64,000 nucleotides of DNA from Bursaphelenchus xylophilus (GCA_904066235.2 CAJFCV020000002.1:1798001-1862000), one strand, 5' to 3'; counted from the stretch's first letter, positions 30,293-41,776 are shown. Made by a program: numbers and translations. The notes: generated by a model from the letters alone, not told the origin.

Positions 30293-33200
30293 TCATTTAA
30301 TCGGTGGTACCTGCAGAAGGTCTGGGTTAGATTCCATAATTCTGGACAACAATCCTCCCGTATATTCTTCCAGATCTCTGATTCTATTCTCTTTTAGTTG
30401 TAGCTCTTTTCTCAAGTGTCTAATCACATTCAGCAGGTGTTCCTTCGAAGTGTTGTCGCTCAAATCGTCCAAAATTCCGGGCCCTCCGTTCGAGGCGAAT
30501 CCCGAGGACGACGCGATACTCTGGGCGCGGGAATGGCGCTTCGAATTCGCTTCATCAAGGTTGTCATCCACGGAGAGGACGGATTGACGGTTGTGGTTGC
30601 GATTTAGGAGCTTGTCCGCCTTCTGCCGGAGCTGAAAAATCAAAGGGAATTTAAAAAAAATTTTTGTGCTGCAGTGACGGACCTGATTCAGTGGCAAAAA
30701 CGTAACATTTTGCATGCGGGAAGCATCAAAAATGTGGCAAAATGCCCCCCTCTCCAAGTGAAAAAACTTCGTTTTTAAGGATTTGCCTTCACAAAAAGAA
30801 CGGACGCGCTTTTGAAACCGGATTTTTTTTCATCTGGAGACGGAAGCATTTTGCCACACTTTTTATACTTCCCGGATGCAAAATGGTAATTTTTTTCCAC
30901 TCTATCAGGTCCATTACTGTAGAATAAAAAGCGTATTTTACCACTCCCCCAATTTATAAAGCCCTCCCTGATTTTCAGGGTTTTCGTGGTGGGACCCAAA
31001 AATTAAATAAAAATTCGAATTAAAACTCCGGCTAAACTTTCCAACAGATCAAAAGGGGCTTAGTAATTCCCAAAATAACATATTCACTCCACCTCAAAAG
31101 TTTTCGCTTCGAGAGCCACCAAGATTCCCAAAATTCTGGTCCCGCCACGAAAACTGGACAAAATTAAACACTCTCACAAATTCACTAAAACCACTCACTT
31201 TAGTTGCAAAATTCTTCTTTCCACTGTCGGGATTCGCATTCTCTTCGGCGATATTCATCGAATACTGGCTTATTGTGTCTTCTTTCGGGTTGGGGAAGGC
31301 GCTGAGCATGGCGGAGCTTCTGGCCGAGACATCCCGGTTCAATGGGACGTCCGCAAAAGCTGGGTGTGGATCGGATGGAGTCGATTGAGGGGATTCAAAC
31401 TGAAATTAGGGAAATAAAATTCGAAAAAAATTTTTGGGTCCCACCACGAAAACCTTCAAATATCAAAAAATTGGTCAGAAATCGCTAACAATCTAAAGTC
31501 TGTATACAATTTTCAAGCTATATTCAGCACTTCTACTGCTCATTTATCATTCCCTTCGCTTAAAAAAATTTAAAAAAAAATTCTCTAGGTCCCGCCACGA
31601 AAACATCTTAATCTTCAGAACTCGCCAGAAATCAATAAAAATATTGGTAAATCCCATCAACAACAATTTCAACACCAAAAATACCCATTTTATACACTTT
31701 TTTTTAAAGCCTTCGGGTCTCACCACGAAAACTTGACAACCCTCAAAAAAGCGGTCAATCCCCTCAAACTCGTTCCTACCTGTAGTTCCTGTTGTGGATG
31801 TGGCGAGGCAATTGGTGAGAACGCAATGGCCGACGAATTTGAACAGATCGAAGAGCGCCTCGAGATCGCGTACGAGGCCATGGACGCACGGTCCAACTGG
31901 GCCTTCTTCTTGTTGCGGAATGGGATGTGGCGCTTGAATTTGTCCATTTTATTCTCTGCAAAGGCGATTTTTTATAATCGAATCAATTTTTATTCGAATA
32001 TCAATCGAATAAAAGAAATGCAAATACTTCTTGGCCTTTGGGAGGAAATTTTCGAAAAAATCAAGACTTTTGGCCAGTTTAGAGAAAGGCTAATTGAAAT
32101 TCAGGGTTCTTGAGAAATCTCAAGTAATAAAACAACACTTGCCAAGAAAACAAAAACCCTGTTTTAACAGAAAAAAGCGAAAAATCAATTTCGGCGCAGA
32201 AATTTTCAAGTATTACCCAAAAATTCCCCAAAAATCTCAAAAAACCTGCCTTTTTCAATTTCATTCAGCGAGAACTGCGAGATGGAGGTGTTAAATTGAT
32301 TGCTGAATTCATAGGACATCAAGATTTGCCCTCGCAACATGTCTTCTTTGCCTTTTTTATGGAGATCATACCACTTGGCCGATTGCGTTTTTGGCATGTC
32401 CGCGAGTCGAAAACTTTTGGTCGCCAACGTCTCAGCATTACCTAATTTGGCCTTGTACTTGATGTTAATCAACAATTCGCTGAAGGTTTCGTTCACATTG
32501 CTGAAATCCGCAAGATTTTTTATATTATACTAGACAGTCCTGGTGGAAATGGCAAAAAATTGATTTTTCACTAAAAAAATCGGTTCGTAGTTAAGCCAAA
32601 TGATTACAAATATCACAACAAAGGTGTGTAGCTGCTGTAAAATTGATTTACTCACAATTCAAGATGCTCATTCCAGTCGCAAACTCCATTTTCCAATCGA
32701 GTCGTGTTGGTGTCGACCTTGGCGCGAAACTTGCTGTGGCCGATCAAATTCAATGAGCAATACGAATCCAAGGCTCTGCCGTTCTTCGTTGGAACATCTC
32801 GCACTCGGATTACTGTAAAATTATTTTATTTTTTTCGTATTTTTGGCAAAAATGTTAATTTATTTTTTAACTTCCAAATTTTCTAAATTTCCTCCAAAAA
32901 ATCGGTAAAACTCAAGTCAAAAAATGATTTTTGACTTGAAAAATCATTTTTCTTACTGTGCACGATGAGTGTGTTGTATTGCGAGGACATTCCGGCAGCT
33001 TGTCGGGCCTTTATCGCCGGTTTGAACGTGTTTTTGAAGGCCTTCGAGAGCTTGGTGGCAATGAAAACTTTAACCGAAGAAAACTTGAGCTTCTTGAGGA
33101 AACGCTTGTCTCGGCGGTTAGATTGAGCAACTGCGGGGTCTGAAATCTCATAATCTTAAGTATTACGGACTAAATAAATTTGAAATTTTCTAAAAAAAAT

Positions 33201-33472
33201 GCATTTTCTCCCACAACCCAAAAATTTTAGGCAAAATTAATATAAACCATCTATTTTTTGTGGTCCTAAGCCAATAAAACACTCAAAAACAATTTTAAAT
33301 CAAAAATTCATCCACATACTTCATTACAGCCACCAAAAGCAATCCAAATTTTACCTGAACCACCTTGAGAACGCTCTTCGAGGGCGGGAACGTTCGGATT
33401 TCGTCGATTTTGTTCAAGTCTGGCCTTTAGCGACTCGAAAACCTGTGATTGAACAACATTCATTTTCGACAT
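30293..33472 (-). CDS. Class I Rab11 family-interacting protein (C2 + FIP-RBD)
   Basis: Seven minus-strand exons, 33355-33472, 32957-33139, 32656-32812, 32250-32500, 31780-31955, 31199-31399 and 30293-30631, encode 474 residues beginning MSKMNVVQSQ. A basic region precedes a C2-type domain at roughly residues 95-215 (IIRVRDVPTKNGRALDSYCS, then VCDWNEHLEF). The middle is Ser-rich and probably disordered. The C-terminus is the Rab11-binding amphipathic helix: LLNVIRHLRKELQLKENRIR, DLEEY, then the LLQVP hallmark. Class I FIPs link Rab11 to recycling-endosome membranes through the C2 domain and dimerise through the C-terminal coiled coil. The intron after 32250 uses a GC donor. Three introns carry copies of a 17-bp motif and one carries a MITE. 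C. elegans has rfip genes of this type; direct orthology is inferred. Confidence 0.88.
30671..30921. mobile_element. Family 1 MITE in last intron of the Rab11-FIP gene
   Basis: It begins GCAGTGACGGACCTGATTCA and ends CTATCAGGTCCATTACTGTA; inner arms are intact. Confidence 0.85.
30978..31732. repeat. Five copies of a 17-bp intronic motif
   Basis: The consensus GGTCCCRCCACGAAAAC occurs at about 31138, 31437, 31588 and 31716 on the plus strand and once inverted at about 30979-30996. All lie in three consecutive introns of the Rab11-FIP gene. Neighbouring sequence between copies is not repeated. Confidence 0.85.
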
Positions 33473-33932
33473 TCGGTAACAAAGCCAACCGCGATATTAA
33501 AAATCCAATCAAATTGATAGAAAATTTAAAAAAATATCAAAATTTGCATAAACCCCCCAAAAAATTTCAAAAAAGTCAAAGAATTCTAAAAAAACAGCTA
33601 CAAAAATATAAAAAAAAGACAAAGTAGACGTAGACAAAGACTTTTAACGCTTTCCTCCATCTTGAACAACAAAAATTTATTGGATTCAAACAAAAAATCG
33701 GCAACAAATAACAAAGAACAATGAAATAACGGATGTCGTAGGAGAAATTGGCCAATTTCTCAATCAAAAACAAAAACAATTTTATTGAGAGTGGCCTTGT
33801 TAATATTTTGAAACCCCCTAAAATTCCGCAATCACTTTGAAAATTCGAAAAACCGCCAAAAATTGTGATAGTTCGGCAGAAAACTCAAAAATCGCCCATT
33901 TCAACTCAAAATTTGAGAAAAAAAAATTTTTT
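33473..33932. other. Short spacer between Rab11-FIP and rrp-9 genes
   Basis: 460 bp of AT-rich DNA lie between two same-strand genes: rrp-9 upstream, Rab11-FIP downstream. The distance is compatible with an operon-like arrangement but is long for one. No other feature seen. Confidence 0.5.
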
Positions 33933-36900
33933 TTAGTTTTCATCAGAATCTTCCTCTTCAATTAGCTCTTCTTCACTTTCCACGTCCACCTCGGCTCCCG
34001 AGTCCTCTTCAACACCATTTTCTTCAGCCTTTCCATTACTATTTCTTCTTGCTTTAGGCAATTTTTCGTCTTCTTCTTCGCTTTCCTCATCCGAACTTGC
34101 GCCCACTTCATCTCCCGATTCAAAAGCCATTTTGGCGTCCGGCCCATCGGCTTCGTATTGTAATCGAAGGAGGACGATGCTATTCTTGGCCTCCGGGACT
34201 TTGAACCATCTTCCGTTTTTGTGTTCTTGGCCGACGGCAATGGCCAAGGTTCGGCCGTCCTCGCTGAATTTGATCGAGTTGACGAAACCGGCCTTAAAAT
34301 TCGAGGATATTGGGAGGAAATGGTTTCCTACACTACACTTAAAATTTCATTTTTTTCAACTTTTTATATAGTAAAATACGACTTGTTGTTGATCGGTATT
34401 AATCAAGGTGTTTTTATTTTAATAAAATATGTATTTGAAAGAAGCTGGGAGGGAAAAACTTTCATGGGTAATACAGTGGCAGACCTGATCCAATGGCCGA
34501 AAACGTACCATTTTGCACCCGGGAAGTATCAAAAAATGTAGCAAAATATCTCCCTCTCCAAGTAAAAAAGACTCCAATTTCAAAAGCGCACTGTGAGGAA
34601 AGGGCGCTCTCTTCAAAAAGGAGTTTTTTAGTTGGAGAGGGAGTTATTTTGCTACATTCTTTGGTACTCCCCGGATGCAAAATGGTACGTTTTTTTGCCA
34701 CTGGATGAGGTCCGTTACTGTATTACTCATAAAAATTTCTTTGCCCAAATTTTATCCCAACTTCTTTCAAATACATATTTTATCAAAATAAAAACACCTT
34801 CTTGATTAAAACCAACCAACAACAAGTCCTATTTTACCACTTTCACCCACTAAAAACCAAATTTTTTACTTTATTTTAGATCTCGACACCCCCAAAAACC
34901 TCTAAATTTCTCGTTAATCAAGCGTTTTCTATTATTATCAATCTATATCAAAGTCGATTTCGGAACACTCTCCCTCTATTTTTTACAACACACTTCAATT
35001 TTTCAAATTCCTCGAACAAAAAACAGTCGAAAAACGTTTTCACCAGTAATTCAGGAAGAAGAGCGCGATAGACGTGAAACCACAAATATTTTCGGTAAAC
35101 ATAAAGTTCAATAGACGATTTTAAGAGGGTATTATCATCCGACGTGTATTTTACTTCATTCATAACTGTGCAAAACCAAAAGGTAAACCAAAAATACCTA
35201 TTACAATATAAAACCCATACTTTTTGGTCAAAGGTTAGCTATTTTTGATGAAAAAAAAACATCTATACAGCTGATATAAGCCCCAAAATTTCTGATTTAC
35301 AATCAAAGCCCTTTCAGGTCATTGATCGATTATGAAATTCAAATTTCCGATGAGAAACAAAAACGGAAATAGGCGAGTCTGCGTTCCCCTTGCCTCCATT
35401 GCCCTATTGATAAGCCGAAGTCAACAAGAGCCTTCGAAACTATCGGAAACGCCATGATCTTTAAGAAAAAATCAAAATCACACAAGGCATATCAAAGAAG
35501 TTTTACCTTATTTTGACTTGTCAACTACCAAGTCAAAATAAGTTAAAACTGCCTTCATCAAGTGAGACTCCGTAAATAGCACCTGTTAACCCGATTAAAC
35601 CACCCGCTGGCAGGTGAGGAATTGACGAAAGGCTTTTCAACGCGTAATCCGGTCAAGACTTAGAGCAATATCAATCAATTTTGCCTTCAAGACACTAGAT
35701 ATCTCATGGATAATACAAATAAAGCTTCTTAATCACCAACTTCTCTCAAGTCGATCATAAGGAGAGGCCAAAATTTTTTATGATAAAACTCAAAAAAGCA
35801 AATAACAAATCGGTTTGATTCGAGGAGAAAAACATAAAAAGCACGCCCTTTTCCCTTGAGGCAGCAATTTTGAGGAATTCTCGAGCAAATGTCAATCAGT
35901 GGAGGACAAAACGAAGAATAAATTGAGGTCTGGAATAAGGGCTCTCGCGAAAAATACGACAATTTCGCGCGAATGGCGTGAGGGTCAGAGGGATCGGAAA
36001 ATGGAGAATATGACCTTCTCATGTTATTGAATACTATTCAAAGACTGACCTCTTTGCATTTACTATCCCTGGAGTCAAAACACACAAAAGACCAGGCGTT
36101 CTTTCAGCGACAGACTTTGGAATTTCATGATCAATGAGGCGTTCCATAAAATCATTGAATATTGCCTACTCATAGTTCAAAACCTCATAAACCACAGAAC
36201 GAGAGAGGTTTTAGACCTGCTCCGTCAAAGCAGTAAAGAGTTTCATGGAAAACTGTTGAAAACGGCTAACTTTGTCGTTTTCACAAGGCATAATGAGCGC
36301 TTCCATGTGAGAAAGCCCTCATTATGCATTCTAATCAAGAATTCCGGACATTTCTTCCTCAAAACCGCTTTGTAAGACAGATTGTTACTCATTCTTCAAG
36401 ACTCAAATAATTTATGAATCTCAATTTCGCAATATAAAGATTGTAAAAGGGCGGAAGATAAGACTCCAACGCCAATGACGATGAATACACAAGAGAACAT
36501 GATATTTATTTTATTTACCGCGCGAATAAACCCGTACACTACAGAAGCAAGATAAATGGAGTAATCAGTTGGGAAACAATGCGGTATCATACTAATCGCG
36601 CTCAAAAGTCTTGACAATTTTCGCACCGTGCATTCTTCTTTCATTTCGCATTTGTCGCCGCAATTTCCCTTTTTTCACTAGCGACATGCACTTTTGCGCG
36701 CGACGAACCCGAATTTGCAGGGGCGACGTCCAAAACCCAAAGTTTCGCACGGTGCGAAAATTGTCAGGACTTTTGAGCGCGATTAGTATTCTAGAACAAA
36801 AAGTCGGAGTTTCAGGGTCCAACCATCCGCTTAATCCAAAACATCATATAGCATTTTACGACCAGAAAAAAACTACTTCCAATTCTCTCAACCAGGCTCT

Positions 36901-39900
36901 AATTTCTCCTCGAAGTTGGGGGAAAAGCGTCTCTCTTCCAGTGAAAGCTCATTCCCCTTGCAAATGTTAATTGGGATCTCGGATCGAATTACGCAACTAC
37001 ATTAATTTTACGACAAGAACTACTCGCAGGCATCAAAAACCGCAAAAAAATTGGGTAGAAAAAAACGGGTGAGTTAAATATATTGCGCGACGGTTCTGCT
37101 GTACATCTTCTACATGATGTTTCCTTCGGGTTTTTTGCGCTCGATCGCCTTCGATTTCTGGGGCCTCAAAAAGCAAATAAAACAAACTTGCTTCAGACTT
37201 ATTCCGCTCGTGCAAAAAACACACGACTAAATCGCCGATGGGGGCGTCTTTGAGCGGCTTAAGGGCTATTATATACACTAAAAACCTCGGGCGCTATTAT
37301 AAGGTATTGTTTCGCAATTTTATGGCATACTACGCAGGGTTAAGGGAAAATTTAGAGGAACTAATGGGGAAAATTAAGATTTCGTTATCAAAACTAGTGG
37401 TGTCTATCATTCAACGAGCAAAAAATCTACGTATACTGTTAGTATAGTGATGATAAGTCTATCCTTAAGCCGATTTGATATTAGTAATACGAACGAAATT
37501 TAGATGACACCTTCATTCAATGGGCGAATAAATGATCCACATGTGTGGTGATGGACAAGACGAACAAAATAAGGAAGACATGTTCCGCTTTCCGCTTCAT
37601 AATGTCATCAAAGGACAAAAAAATCTGCCCATTTCGAACAAACTCCTTTTCGATTCCAAAAAACCCTCTAATTCATCCAAGATATCACGTATAAAGAACA
37701 AAATCGGCATTTCAACCATCCCAAGAGCCTTTTCGCATCCGTTGAGACATCAAATTACGCTAATGGACTTCCAAAATGTACAAAAAATCTTTGTTATCAT
37801 TTCCAGTTTTTGCAGCAAAATAAAAATTTTGCGGAAAAAACATCCATCCAGAAAACAAAACATTTCATCGCATTCAAGATCTGGAAGTGGAGTGAGAAAT
37901 CGGGTTTGAAACCGGGATTGCGTAACGCATACAGGGATGTTTACGTTTTCGGGTCGAGTCTTATTCAAACTCAGAAACCTACGGAAAAGTAAAAATTTTC
38001 CTGTTCCTTTTATGAATAATCAAGAGCATTCAGCAGCACAAAACTGAATGGCAAAACGGAATGCAAAAGAGGGAGTCTTTTGTAGCTTGTAATTTCGGAG
38101 AAACAGGAATAATACCGCGAAAACTCGAGATTTCGAGGAAGAGAGCTGCAGAATTTGAATGACAATCGGGAATGCAAACGACAACAGGGATTCGACAAAA
38201 AAAAATTAGTCCAAGCGCCATGAATGAAAAAAAGAGGCTCAAAATCAGGGTGTCGTTGGTAAAAAGGCCAAGAAAGAAGTCAGAATGAGCTCGAAGTTGA
38301 TATGAATGACTGACTTTCATATCAAACCCGAGCCCATTCTGACTTCTTTCTTGACCTTTTTATCGACTAAAACCGTACAGAAGATTAACCCCAGCGGTTG
38401 TTCGAGAAACTGCTATTCATGCAACCATTATCGCAATTCTTAGAATCAAAGTCAACTCTCTTCTACAACAAGAGAGTTGAACTTGATTCTAAGAATTGCA
38501 ATAACGATACGATTGTCATACCTCTTTCCAACGTCTCGTGCTATTTCAATTCAACACGGAACGTTGGAAAGAGATATGACAATCACTCTTCTCAAAGCCA
38601 AATGAGCACCGATTTCACCGTTTATCCCTCGGTCTAAACGTACACAGAACGAGACATCCTACTTTACGAACACCAGTCAAATCGAACATCTCTTTCCACA
38701 ACGGAATCATTACAAATTTCCGCTCACTTCCTTTACAACCTCAAGACTGTAATTATTTCTTCGAACCCGCTATTTTCTCCGCTGCGGAGAGCGGAAATCC
38801 ACCACGCAACGAAATTGCCGTGAGGGATCTCTTACTTCCCAACGTAACGAGTACTTGAGCGATTCTAATCTCGATTCGTTCCCATTTTTTCGCACCTTGT
38901 GCCCTCCGGGAAAAGGGAAAAAGTCGGATTCCTTTCATTTCGAGACGCACAAAAGAAATTAAACGGAGCGAGGGCGAAGACAACGCTGGGCGATTCAAGA
39001 GGGCGAGAAAAAGTGAGGGAAAGTCAGAGTAAAAACTTGGTTTCATCCTTGAATTCTGTGAAGCAAAACGACGATCGAGGAAGTAAGAGGACACTCCTAT
39101 CATGACAAATCAGACCTCAACGACTCAAGATATCAGAATTCAAACTGATTTTTCATCAAAAAAATCATCGTTTCCTTCATTATCTCATCCCTAGTATAAT
39201 ATTCCACAAAAAATATCTCTCCGTTCAAGCCAAAGACGCAAGTCAATCAAGTCAGAAGACATTCAGAGGGATCCAGAAGACATCAAAATCATCAGCTTAT
39301 TACGCAGCAAGATTCCTGACCACTTCCGATTATCCATTTCTCACGCTTGTTCTTGCAGCCGCAAAAAAGCAACAGGAACTTCTCAAAAAACCAACAATCC
39401 GCGCTATCATGCCTAATTAACCTCCATTTCGACTTGATTTCTCAATTTTTTTCGGATATCCATTAGACCTCTGCCTTTTGTCAAATACGTCATGGAATCC
39501 GATTTTATGGCTCTGTTATTGTTTGTACAGACGTTTCAAAGGGTTTATGGGTTTTTGGAATGAATAAAATTGCAAAAAAATAATGGAAAACAGCAAACTT
39601 AATTCTCTTTTATATTATTCATGAAAAAAAATTTTTCTTCAAAGTGCTTTCTAAAACACTTTATCTACCGTAATCCTTCTATATCAGCCCATTCCTATCT
39701 ATTCCACCATGTTGTGAGTAGAATTTTGCCACATCTTTCTCATCTAATCTCAAAATCAAGAGCTTACCACTTCTCCACTTACAATTTCGAATGTATCCAC
39801 CAGCGTCAAGGTCTTATAGTCCTCACCGACCTTCCATAATTTGAGCACACCATCTGACGAGCCCGAAACAACAAGATCACTGTAAGGTCGAGCGGCAATC

Positions 39901-41497
39901 GAAGTTATCCATCGTGTCTCGCCAGTTTTTTCATCCGTTCCATGAGCATCACGGACCAAGCAGACGGGCTTTTTCTTGAACACCGACCACACATATATCG
40001 ACCTAAAGGCCAAATAACAAAAGATAAATTATCTTACCCATTCATCTGGCCTGAGACATAATGATCTTCATTTATCATGGCAACACAATCCACGCTGACC
40101 GCATCGACCATTCCATTGAATACAAGCTGACTACTGTGTTCAATCTTGAAAAGATGAATTGTCCGTGCAGTTCCTCCAGCTGACACCAACTTAGGTTTGT
40201 TTAGCATGTCAATTTGTGTAATGGGGTCTGAATGTCCATATAAAACTTCGACAAAACCCATCTGCTCCAGATTCCATGACTAAAAAGAACTTAATTCATA
40301 ACTTTTATCAAGAAAAACATTAGAACAACTTCAAAAATTGAAATTTCCGCATATGATGTCAAGTGCAATATAAAAATTCCGACTTACCCTAATGGCCTTG
40401 TCTGTACTCGCTGAATAAAGCTCATTTGTCCCTGTTCTAAACGCCAATGACGTTATTGGCCCTCTATGACCCCTTAGATTTTTGACATGCTTCAAATTGG
40501 ACAGCTGATATACTCTAATTAAAGTGTCATCTCCACCCGAAGCAATGTATCGATCGTCTCCTGATATAGCTACACATTTGATTTGGCCTTTGTGTAATGT
40601 CTTGTCAGGATTTTTCTTTTGTGGCGCTAGTTTTCCAACAATCTTTTTCGTCTTCTGATCATCTGAAAGGTCATGGATGAGAGATAAGTGACCGATGAGG
40701 ACCCAAAAAAAATAATCAAAAAACTAACTAACATTTAACAATACTTCCATCTTTTGAGCAACTAACAATATACCGCCCATTATTGGAGATGGCCACAGAA
40801 ACCGGTGAAAATCGATGTGGCCGATAGACAATCGTCTTCTCTTCGTCGACAACAACTGTGTCAGCCACCCGTCTATGGAATTTGACAGTCTTTTCCAAGG
40901 CATCCTGCTTCAATCTATGAGATATTGCATCATAATCGGCATCTTCTTCTTCATCCGAATCTTGGACTTCAGGCTTTCGAGGTTTGTTGTCTTCCTGAAG
41001 AAGTGAGCGATAAAGGCCGTAAACATAAAAAACAAGAACGCTCTTGACGCTTCACATCCTTCTCTGCCAGCCAAAAATAAAAAGAACTCGGTGAAAGAAC
41101 GAAAAATCGTCTGTTGGACATTGTGTAATAAAATTGATGCCAAAAACACCGATAGCCCGCTCTAACCAGTTAATAACCACTATTAAAAAGAAAATTAAGC
41201 AACTTCCTTGCTTCTATTACAGTCTCCTTCACGTTTTACTCCTAAATACCAAGAACAAACAAAAATTAAAAACCATACCTTCAATTTCTCCAGAAAATTT
41301 TTGGATTCTCTGTAGGCTTTGGCATGAGCATCCTCAAAGTCGTCCTCATCGCTAACATCAGCAAGAGGATGCCTCTCTACCTCATCCTCATCTGACGAGA
41401 TCTCTTCGTCAAATTTCGGCTTTTTCACCTTGTCAACGGCTTTCTTCGGGCCTCTCCCCCGTTTTTTGGGACCACCACGTTTCAGAAAGAAGGACAT
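33933..41497 (-). CDS. rrp-9: U3 snoRNP-associated WD40 protein RRP9 (U3-55K)
   Basis: Six minus-strand exons, 41279-41497, 40733-40994, 40388-40662, 40038-40279, 39783-40002 and 33933-34292, encode about 525 residues. The N-terminus MSFFLKRGGPKKRGRGPKK is basic and followed by acidic runs, typical of nucleolar proteins. At least six WD-type repeats follow (for example GQIKCVAISGDDRYIASGGD, GHRGPITSLAF, GFVNSIKFSEDGRTLAIAVG). AVGQEHKNGRWFKVPEAKNS is a diagnostic RRP9 C-terminal motif. The protein binds U3 snoRNA for 18S rRNA processing. The tail ends in a long Asp/Glu-rich stretch. The fifth exon has a second in-frame donor at 39768, five residues longer. The last intron is about 5.5 kb. TTTCAG|GCATG at the start suggests trans-splicing. 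Confidence 0.9.
34472..34722. mobile_element. Family 1 MITE in rrp-9 intron
   Basis: It starts TACAGTGGCAGACCTGATCC and ends GGATGAGGTCCGTTACTGTA. Confidence 0.85.
35497..35554. ncRNA. Candidate pre-miRNA-like hairpin 1
   Basis: The arm GTTTTACCTTATTTTGACTT faces CAAGTCAAAATAAGTTAAAA across an 8-base loop, with one mismatch in a stem of about 21-24 bp. Strand of expression unknown; the host intron is transcribed on the minus strand. Confidence 0.4.
36288..36327. ncRNA. Candidate hairpin 2 (short)
   Basis: GCATAATGAGCGCTT pairs with AAGCCCTCATTATGC, 14 of 15 positions, around a 10-base loop. Shorter than a typical pre-miRNA. Confidence 0.25.
36591..36787. repeat. 197-bp element with 41-bp terminal inverted repeats
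   Basis: The left arm begins ACTAATCGCGCTCAAAAGTC and the right arm ends GACTTTTGAGCGCGATTAGT. The arms are 41 bp and match at 40 positions. Each arm's inner end is GCACCGTGC or its complement. Only one copy is seen in the window. Confidence 0.85.
38260..38362. ncRNA. Candidate long hairpin 3
   Basis: A stem of about 47 bp: AAGAAAGAAGTCAGAATGAG on one side and CCCATTCTGACTTCTTTCTT on the other, with a few mismatches and a loop of about 8 bases. Could be a long-hairpin RNA or a decayed fold-back element. Confidence 0.4.
38433..38499. ncRNA. Candidate pre-miRNA-like hairpin 4
   Basis: The arms GCAATTCTTAGAATCAAAGT... and ...ACTTGATTCTAAGAATTGC pair at 28 of 30 positions around the 7-base loop CTACAAC. 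Total length is 67 bases, close to nematode pre-miRNA size. Confidence 0.5.
38511..38584. ncRNA. Candidate pre-miRNA-like hairpin 5
   Basis: Starts GATTGTCATACCTCTTTCCA and ends TGGAAAGAGATATGACAATC. The 30-base arms match at 27 positions with a 14-base loop, giving 74 bases in all. It lies 11 bases after hairpin 4, like clustered miRNA precursors. Confidence 0.5.
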
Positions 41498-41776
41498 GCC
41501 TGAAACGAGTATTTTAGATATTTAAAACCCGCGAATCTACTCTCAAACAGTGCCTTACAAGCAAAAAGTATCGAAATTTACCAAAAATGCAAGAAAATTC
41601 ACTTGCAACGGAATGCCAAAACAATTGTTTTCGCGCCAAGGCGCAATTAAAGTCTCCGTGCAATCTCTAACTTCCAGACCAAAGTTTCACAACTTGTTTA
41701 CAAAGCACGTGGCTTTATTTACACCGAGATCAAGATTAGGTATTCGTGGTTACAACGTATCCTCCGTCGACTCGGG
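41498..41776. promoter_or_regulatory. Divergent promoter between rrp-9 and pcm-1
   Basis: 279 bp separate the two start codons, which point away from each other. It must carry both promoters or a shared bidirectional one. No specific site recognised. Confidence 0.55.

Larger units (their letters stand above)
34293..39782 (-). other. Giant last intron of rrp-9
   Basis: A ~5.5-kb intron, far longer than others in the window. It holds a family 1 MITE near its 3' side, then 4.5 kb almost free of the repeat families seen elsewhere. That part contains several long hairpins and a 41-bp inverted-repeat element. No frame in it has splice or homology support. Confidence 0.7.

Noticed and set aside
35729..36022. 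97-codon minus-strand frame in the rrp-9 intron
   Set aside because: No splice, homology or composition support; treated as chance within the intron.
35000..39700. CRISPR-like or bacterial-origin insert in the rrp-9 intron
   Set aside because: No direct repeats with spacers, no bacterial genes and no base-composition shift large enough to suggest transfer.
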